From NCBI GenBank assembly GCA_009823395.1, contig CM020512.1, positions 9,249,405 through 9,313,404 on the forward strand: a stretch of 64,000 nt of DNA, read 5' to 3'. Below the pieces are notes generated by a model that was not told the origin of the DNA, made no database searches, and saw only the letters and a list, made by a program, of their open reading frames with translations. Positions 57,491 through 64,000 of this stretch are shown in pieces. Source of the DNA: Thamnaconus septentrionalis (taxonomy: Eukaryota > Chordata > Actinopteri > Tetraodontiformes > Monacanthidae). The translations under genes were made by a program, and so were the position numbers. How positions within the stretch are numbered: the stretch's first letter is position 1; every line of letters begins with the position of its first letter.

Positions 57491-57508
57491 GCGCCCCCAG
57501 CTGGCCCC
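57491..57508 (-). promoter_or_regulatory. CTCF-like motif (minus)
   Basis: The minus strand reads ggggccagctgggggcgc. Motif match only. Confidence 0.3.
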
Positions 57509-57633
57509 CCGGTGTAGGGCTGCGTAAAGCTAGCCAGATTTTTTTTTTTGTTTGCAGGATAATGTCCTTATCTTGGCTCTGGAAGTGCTGCCACAGGTCG
57601 TGAGAGTGCGAGCTGAGTTTTCCATGGTCCTGC

Positions 57634-57684
57634 GCCAGCCAGCCAGCCAGCCAGCGAGGCAGGCCGGCCGGCCGGCCAGCCAGG
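57634..57684. repeat. (CCAG)n/(GGCC)n repeat
   Basis: Five CCAG units, a short bridge, then GGCC units and CCAG again. The GGCCGGCC core is self-complementary. Confidence 0.85.
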
Positions 57685-57876
57685 TGGGCTGTGCACTTGT
57701 AAAATACCGTCCCTGCAATGCGATGTTGGCATTGGATAGCAGGGAGTCAGCAGTGGGTCCCGCTTTAAAGACGGCCAGGGTGGCTGCAGAGGGAGGGAAC
57801 GCCACAGCTGCTGAGCGGGCACGCTAATAATATTTAGCGCGCGTGTCGTTAAAGTCAACGTTCAGCTTCATCTCCT

Positions 57877-57881
<5 letters not shown>

Positions 57882-57919
<38 letters not shown>
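57882..57919. repeat. (GT)n microsatellite
   Basis: About 19 units. Confidence 0.95.
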
Positions 57920-57921
<2 letters not shown>

Positions 57922-58205
57922 GGTTATAAACACTTGCTGATGTCGGGCGGTGCAGGAGAGCTTGATTTGAACACAAGGGGGAGGGACGGAGCAGGAGGGA
58001 GTGTGTGTGTGTGCATAATAACGTGTGTGTGTGTGTATGTGGGGCGCTCTACAATCAGCCGGGGAGCGTGCACCATGTTGGCTCTCCTAATATTGAACTT
58101 GGAGCCGAGCGGTAAATACACTCCCCTTCCCAGAGAGCGCGGCCGTAAAAGTGCTGCAGAACTCATCTTGTGTGGCCACTCTTGTGGAACATGGACTTTT
58201 TCATT

Positions 58206-58266
58206 CTTCTTTTTCTTCTTCTTCTTCTTCTCCTTCTACTACTTCTACTTCTTCTTCTGCTTCTTT
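58206..58266. repeat. (TTC)n-rich tract
   Basis: Imperfect TTC with TAC and TCC triplets. Confidence 0.8.
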
Positions 58267-58397
58267 TTTCACGGCCTCAGACCCACCCACCCTCGACTTT
58301 TTCTCCTCGAGCGGCTGCAACAAGTAATGCAAGAGGGGAGAAAAGTGTGCGAGGTGACTGAGGTTGGAGAGAGTGATCAATGGAGATTGATTTTTTT

Positions 58398-58442
58398 GTG
58401 TGTGTGTGTGTGCGCGTACGTGTGTGTGTGTGTGTGTGTGTG
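58398..58442. repeat. (GT)n tract
   Basis: Imperfect, with GCGCGTAC in the middle. Confidence 0.85.
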
Positions 58443-58571
58443 CTGTGGAGAGGCGGCCATGGCCTGCTGCTCCTCCTCTTCTATCAGTCCACTCTCACTC
58501 TCCCTCTGTGCGCTTCAGAGAGGAGCGCTATCTCAGCCACGCCACGCTCCTCTGTCCTCGCCGTCAAAGAC

Positions 58572-59370
58572 GAAAAGCTGCTGCTGCTCCTACTGCTCTT
58601 ACTGCTCCTTCTGCTCCTCCTGCTCCTCCTGCTGCTGCTGCTCCTACTGCTCTTACTGCTCTTACTGCTCCTCCTGCTCCTCCTGCTCCTCCTGCTCCTT
58701 CTGTTGCTGCTGCTCCTACTGCTCTTACTGCTCCTCCTGCTCCTCCTGCTCCTCCTGCTGCCTGCTGCTCTTACTGCTCTTACTGCTCCTCCTGCTCCTC
58801 CTGCTCCTTCTGTTGCTGCTGCTCCTACTGCTCTTACTGCTCTTACTGCTCCTCCTGCTCCTCCTGCTCCTTCTGTTGCTGCCCCTACTGCTGCTCCGAC
58901 TGCCGCTACTCTTGCTCCTCCTGCTCTTACTGCTCCTCCTGCTCCTTCTGCTGTTGCTCCTCCTGCTGCCCCTACTGCTCCTCCTCCGGCTGTACGTCCT
59001 ACTCCTACTCCTCCTGCTCCTGCTCCTTCCGCTCTTTCTGCTCTGTCTACTCCTCCTGCTCCTACTTCTCCTCCTCCTAATGCTCCTCCTGCTCCTACTC
59101 CTGCTTCTACTTCTTCTTCTTCTCCGCCTCATGCTCCTCCTGCTCCTTCTAGTCCAACTCCTACTCCTGCTGCTGCTCCTCCTACTCCTCCTACTCCTCC
59201 TGCCCCTGCTGCTGCTCCTCCTACTCCTCCTCCTGCTCATCCTGCTCATCCTGCTCCTACTCCCGCTGCTGCTTCTCCTACCCCTGCTTCTGCTCCTGCT
59301 CTTCCTCGAACTCCTACTCCTGCTGCTGCTCCTCCTACTCCTGCTGCTGCTCCTGCTGCTACAAGTCACG
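58572..59370. repeat. 800-bp compound CTG/CTC/CTA triplet tract
   Basis: Triplets CTG, CTC, CTT and CTA arranged as variants of TGCTCCTACTGCTCTTACTG, with larger blocks repeated near 58600, 58700 and 58810. The sense strand is almost free of purines except the G and A of each triplet. Poly-Leu, poly-Ala/Pro and poly-Ser/Arg open frames across it are repeat artefacts. Confidence 0.95.
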
Positions 59371-60006
59371 TCACTCTCTCCATCCGGGGTGCTGAAAAGT
59401 TTTTCTGTTTTTTATTAATCTTTGGTTTTCATGTATTCATATGCAAACCACCCCCACCCGCCTCCCTCTGAAGCTGCAAGCAGCGTGTTCATGACATGAC
59501 AGTGACGTGGCGCCTGGGAAACCTGCTTTGCATAAACTAGTCTTGAGGTCACGACGTGCCAGCCAACACGGCTGCTTTAAGGATAATCCTGAAATTTAAT
59601 CCTGGCTAATGAGTCATTTCACCTTGCGTGCGCGGGGGTGCAAATCCTCGCCGAGGCCTCCTCAACAGTTCCCTCCTTCACTGTATTTTATTTTTGCCCC
59701 GAGAACAAAGAGGTCCAACAGGCGACAGGTCGGCGACGAGCTTCAGCTCCGACACGCCGCTCTGGTCCCTCGTGTGAGAAATTCACAGCGACTGACCTTC
59801 TCACCTCGGCGGCTCTGACTGGCTGTTCGGGTGGGTTTGGGGGGCTCGGCTGAGTAAAGCCCGGCCCGGTTTATCAGTCTGCAGCCGTGGAGGAGGGAAA
59901 AAAAAAATCTCCTGCCAGCGAAAAGCTTCTTTCTGCCGCAGAGCTCCAGCCGGCGGTGCGATGAGAGGCAGCCGGGCTTTATTCCTCGCAGCCACACAAC
60001 TTCCTC

Positions 60007-60048
60007 TTCCTTCCTTCTTTCCTTCCTTCCTTCCTTCCTTCCTTCCTC
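60007..60048. repeat. (TTCC)n tetranucleotide repeat
   Basis: About nine units with one TTCTTT interruption. Confidence 0.9.
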
Positions 60049-60903
60049 CCACCTCCCCTTAGCTGACATGGCTGGCCGGGTGGGCTGCTTGCAATGGCAA
60101 TAATGACAGCAGATGAGGATGAAGATGACTTTCATCCTGTTCTGGAGAAGAAAACAGTTTTGCTCTCAGTGACTAGTGACAATTATTCAATCTTAACCCC
60201 CCGCCCCACCCCTTCCACACACACAGACACACTCCGGATCTCATCATTTCCTCCTCATTTATGAAATCTGAGTTATTTTTTTTCTAAATTTAGTTTTTTT
60301 TCTGCTCTCAGATTTTGTACGCACTTCAATTTCAAAATTCTCTTTTATTTTCCTTTTATGCTAATTTTATTTTTTCTCATTAGAGCCATTAGAGCTTTTC
60401 CCCCCTTTGATTTTCACACCTATTTGCATGTTTCCACCACAGATGATGTCTAAGCAGTGCATCACCTCGCATGCAAAAGTTGGAAACTGTGCAGTTTGGT
60501 TGTTTTTTTGTAATAGGTTAGTATTAGACGTTTTTGGTTTTTTTAATGCGACTCCCCTAAACAACCGATTCAAAGTTCCTCCGCCACACGACATAAAACA
60601 GAATTTCAGTCTCCGTCTCTTCAGTCAGATTCAGCCGCCGCTCGCCGTCACAGAAAGCAGAAATGATTTTTTATTTTTTTTCCTCCCGCTCGGCTCATCA
60701 GCGCTTCGTGCGCACACGCACACTCAAATGTTTGGAGTAATCAGATTTCTCGGGGCGTGATTGTCGAATGCGCCTCACACACACACACAAGGGGGCGAGA
60801 GGTCATTGTAAATAACTCCGTTTTCATGCTTCATTTCCCTTTGGCCATCCACTCACTTGGTATTCACAGGCAAAACACAGAGGGTCTGACAAGCTGAGTG
60901 TGA

Positions 60904-60937
60904 GTGTGTGTGTGTGTGTGCGTGTGTGTGTGTGTGT
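60904..60937. repeat. (GT)n microsatellite
   Basis: About 16 units with one GC interruption. Confidence 0.9.
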
Positions 60938-61076
60938 TCTGATAACCTACCGTATTTATAACTCTTATGCATGAGGCTGTATAAGCGCCCTGGCACATTT
61001 GGTGGAAGAGACACTGACTAGAGGCAGTTGTTGTTTTTTCTTATTTTGCAAGCAGATATACCGTCATGTGATCGTT

Positions 61077-61078
<2 letters not shown>

Positions 61079-61146
<68 letters not shown>
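61079..61146. repeat. (CT)n microsatellite
   Basis: About 33 units. Confidence 0.95.
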
Positions 61147-61149
<3 letters not shown>

Positions 61150-61403
61150 CACACACACACTCACTCAAACGTCCTCGTGATAATGGAATCCTCTCTCCAT
61201 CACTGGCCGCCTCACTCGTCTGTGACCGCTGATACTTGCCAGACAAATCCCGTCTTCCTCATCTCTCGACTGCCGGCGCTCACCTTCTCCCGCACCACCT
61301 GCAGGCACAACACAGATTATCCACACACACACACATACACACTGAGACAGGCTCGCGACTCTCGCTCACTCACTCACTCACAGAGCGGCTTAATACCAGA
61401 CAA

Positions 61404-61405
61404 GG

Positions 61406-61438
<33 letters not shown>

Positions 61439-61439
61439 G
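61404..61439. repeat. (GTT)n tract
   Basis: About eleven units. Confidence 0.9.
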
Positions 61440-62194
61440 TTTCCAGACTTTTATAATGTATTTATGCACCCGCCGCCTGCTGAATAATACATGCTTGTTT
61501 GTTGTTCTGCCCTGCGTAGACTTTGGCGGTGATGGAAGGAGGGGGCGGAGTTTGAAATAAAAGCAGAGTTTTGTTGGGGAAATATGGGCATAACTACGCG
61601 GCTCCAAAGACGATTCCTTCTATTTCAGTTTTGTCTTTTTTTTATTTTCTTCTCCGTGTCTGCTTGCGTGGAGAGAGAGAAACGGTGACAGGAAATTCTG
61701 AAGAACGGCTCGCCTTGTTTCTTGTTTTTTTTGCGCTTGTGGATACATTTCTAAATATACACACATATATATGTATGTTAGAGCGTGTGTGGCCCTTGGC
61801 GGGGGTGTGAGGAGCTGTCACGCAACGCTGCCTCATACTGTACAAACTATCTATAAGTTCTCTTTTCTCCCCTCGCATGTGTGTTAAAGGATTAGCGACA
61901 CAGGCCAGGCCAAAAAAAACAACAACCATTTTTCTCCGTCCCTGCCGAATGAACAAAATAGATGCACTTTTTAAAAAAAGTATAAAAAAAAACACCTTTT
62001 TAATGAGTTGTTTTAATTTGCTGACATTTCCAGCCGGTTAATTAAAAAGCTGCGATTGCAGACGGAATAATTGTCTAGCACTATTTCATGGCAGGATGAT
62101 TTTGAAGCATATGTTTATGTTTATGCAGATTCCACTTCATCGCTGATCCCCAACATTGATTTGCACCACGTTTCAGGAAGTGTGCTCTGGAAGC

Positions 62195-62304
62195 TGGCTC
62201 TTTGTGATGTCACAAAGGGCTCAGATACAGCTCCCAGGTCAATTGTAGCACCATTAGACAGCACAGCATCAGTTTCAGGAGGAGGTTGTAAACAGAGGGC
62301 TAGC
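62195..62304 (+). repeat. Palindrome-core repeat, plus copy
   Basis: Core ctctttgtgatgtcacaaag, then caggaggaggttgtaaacag and agggctagc. About 110 bp, in the same orientation as the copy at 30617. Confidence 0.65.
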
Positions 62305-62729
62305 CACGCTATTTATTTTTTTTTTTTCTTGGAGAGTTCAAGGAGCGCCTCATTATTCTCAACGGACGCCGATTGGCTGTTCAGCAGAGCTGATAAATGC
62401 TTGAGATTGGAGCTTTGTGACGTGGATGTGCAGAACGTCAGAGGACGATCAGGCTCGATGATGAGCAGCTTAAACATTCAGACCCTGTTTTTGATTTTAA
62501 TCCACAATGCCTCGACTCACTTTTCCCATCCGCATGGAAGGGGGCGGAGCTTCGATCCGCAGCATCCAGAGCCGGCAGCAGACGAGTGGGCGGCGGCCTT
62601 CAGCAGGACCTCGGCAGGACCTCGACTGCGAGTTTCCGCCGCTGACGATTCAAAACGAGCCAAACTGATGTTAAACTTTTTCGGGCCTTTGACCTTTTTA
62701 CCTCGGGCAGCGAGTTTAAAAACAAATAA

Positions 62730-62731
<2 letters not shown>

Positions 62732-62823
<92 letters not shown>
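62732..62823. repeat. (GA)46 microsatellite
   Basis: 92 bases of GA with no interruption seen, the longest dinucleotide array in the window. Confidence 0.95.
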
Positions 62824-62826
<3 letters not shown>

Positions 62827-63606
62827 GGGAGAGAGGGAGGGAGCGAGAGACGACGCTGAGATATTCAGCAGCATGTGCAGCTCCCGCGTCAAGCTGCCGT
62901 TGACCCGGGCTGAGGCCAACGCTGAAGCCGTGCGAGGCGAAGGGGGCGGGGTTATTGATCCCGGCGAATCAGGACCTGCCGGCGCCTCACATTAGCAGTC
63001 CGACCGGAAAAGTGTTTCCTACCTGGGCCGGAATGCCGATGTGGCCAGGCCCGGCTGAGAGCGAGGAGAAAGGACCTTTTCACCCTCTTAAATCCTGTGG
63101 AGAAAATTCAGGGATAATTAGTGGCCGCGTAGACAATTAACTCTTCAAAAAAAAAAAAATAATAAACCTGAAGAAAGAACCGGTGCGCTGATGAACCAGT
63201 GGCGGCCGCGGCGTGCAGAGAGTTTTCTTGCAAGCATTCCGATCCCATCTCATCCTGCTGTGTGCAGGTAGATGGATGTTCCAGCAGAGGGCTGCGGCTT
63301 TGTCTGCATCGCAATTCACTCAAATACAAACGTGCTGCTAATACACAATGGAGCTGATGATTCTCCGACTCTCCGAAAGAGTCGAAGGGGAAAAAAAAAA
63401 AAACAGCCAACCAACCAACTTTAGTCGCAACAGGAGCTTTTGCAGCGAAGGTTGTGCTGCTCTTACAAGTAGCCGGAAGGCAAAAAGGCCCAAAGTCGGA
63501 ATCAGACAGAAAAAAGGAATAAAGAGACAAATAAATCAGCTGTTAGAACCTTCGCCAGTGGAAAGAAGAGAGAAGAAAACAGCAGAGATGTTCTCCTTTC
63601 TCGGCT

Positions 63607-63608
63607 TC

Positions 63609-63675
<67 letters not shown>

Positions 63676-63688
63676 CTCTCTCTCTCTT
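63607..63688. repeat. (CT)n microsatellite
   Basis: About 80 bases of CT with two GCT interruptions. Confidence 0.95.
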
Positions 63689-63932
63689 CTATTCTCATTC
63701 ATTTATTCTATTCCCATTACTTACCGAGTAGTTTATTTCATCTATATTAGTCGCCTGTTGCTTCCCCCCGCCCCGCCTAAAGTAATTTTCCTGTGCGTGC
63801 GATTCAATTATATCACACAATACCTGTATTTAAAGAGCAAATGACAGCTTAAACATTTGGAGTCGCCTGCTGGTTATAGGAATGAGTCAGAGTGGCTCCG
63901 CCCCCCAAAGAACCCAGACTTATCATCTAGAC

Positions 63933-64000
63933 CAGGGCTGGGCAAACTTTTTGACTGGTGGGGCCACAATGGGTTCTAACGTGTGACAGAGGGGGCCGGA
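63933..64000. mobile_element. hAT-like element end, cut by the window
   Basis: Starts CAGGGCTGGGCAAACTTTTT, the typical terminus of many vertebrate hAT elements. The eight bases immediately before it (63925-63932, atctagac) fit the nTCTAGAn target preference of hAT insertions. Only 68 bases are in the window, so the element's size and coding capacity are unknown. Confidence 0.7.

Larger units (their letters stand above)
2354..64000 (+). other. agrn: agrn transcription unit, TM isoform, open at the right edge
   Basis: Three coding exons (2354-2519, 6660-6698, 52098-52313) join in frame to 140 codons plus one base. Agrin is about 2,000 residues in vertebrates, so this is roughly the first 7% of the protein. 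Only the TM-specific start, the linker and follistatin-like domain 1 are present. The left end given here is the start codon, because the transcription start could not be fixed. The LN-specific exons (signal peptide and NtA domain) are expected upstream of base 1 and were not seen in 1-2353. Confidence 0.9.
52314..64000 (+). other. agrn intron 3, truncated by the window
   Basis: Begins with the consensus donor gtaagta. It contains CA and GA arrays, four palindrome-core repeat copies (53556-53714, 53780-53867, 55483-55634, 62195-62304), an 800-bp CTG/CTC compound tract (58572-59370), long CT and GA arrays, and a hAT-like end from 63933. Stretches such as 53220-53550, 54020-54350, 56380-57530, 59420-60000 and 60240-60890 show nothing recognisable. 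No sequence for the next agrin repeat was found. Confidence 0.8.

Noticed and set aside
58725..59369. 214-codon minus-strand Ser/Arg-rich frame that looks like an SR-type protein
   Set aside because: It is the reverse complement of the same triplet repeat; the RS-like pattern comes from GAG/CAG/AGG triplets.
57934..59418. 494-codon open frame, and overlapping 363- and 226-codon frames
   Set aside because: Most of the length is translation of the CTG/CTC triplet tract in three frames (poly-Leu, poly-Ala/Pro, poly-Cys/Ser). No domain is visible.
62071..62826. 251-codon plus-strand frame
   Set aside because: Its middle is translated palindrome-core repeat (the LALCDVTKG phrase recurs in other copies) and its end is the GA microsatellite.
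52314..64000. Search for agrin exon 4 (second follistatin-like repeat)
   Set aside because: No Cys-patterned FOLN/Kazal sequence follows exon 3 within the window.
1..64000. CRISPR arrays, bacterial operons, prophage or tRNA/rRNA genes
   Set aside because: The regular repeats are eukaryotic microsatellites without unique spacers. No RNA gene signature was found by eye, although small tRNA-like or microRNA genes cannot be fully excluded without a covariance search.

Overview
The window is vertebrate nuclear DNA, almost certainly from a teleost fish. It is intron-dominated, extremely rich in microsatellites, and carries short hAT-like and Tc1-like transposon remnants. It contains the 5' part of one recognisable gene on the + strand, agrin (agrn), in its transmembrane (TM, or SN) form. 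I could not determine the species.

Layout. 1-2353 is GC- and CpG-rich DNA upstream of the TM-agrin start codon (promoter plus 5' leader). 2354-2519 is coding exon 1: a short cytoplasmic tail and the type II membrane anchor. 2520-6659 is intron 1. 6660-6698 is a 39-base exon for the short juxtamembrane linker. 6699-52097 is a 45.4-kb intron holding no recognisable gene. It contains dozens of simple repeats, copies of a degenerate interspersed repeat with a near-palindromic core, a CpG-rich patch near 41.2-42.1 kb, CTCF-like motifs, and a clean 372-bp hAT-type MITE next to the following exon. 52098-52313 encodes the first follistatin-like (FOLN plus Kazal) domain with all ten cysteines. 52314-64000 is the start of intron 3 and ends inside a hAT-like element with a typical target-site duplication. 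The remaining agrin exons lie beyond the right edge.

The three exons join in frame (166 + 39 + 216 nt = 140 codons plus one base), every junction in phase 1. The joined product reads: 27-residue cytoplasmic N-terminus, about 26 hydrophobic residues, a Tyr-Lys-Pro-Pro linker, follistatin-like domain 1. The secreted, laminin-binding (LN) form uses other first exons, which are expected to the left of this window. I found no NtA-domain coding sequence here.

No other protein-coding gene, tRNA, rRNA, CRISPR array or bacterial-type system can be supported. The long open frames elsewhere are translations of repeats or of CpG-rich DNA. The points most worth following are the alternative-first-exon junction codon, the CA repeat abutting the exon 3 donor, the dispersed palindrome-core repeat family, the two hAT insertions with target-site duplications, and several structure-prone repeats.
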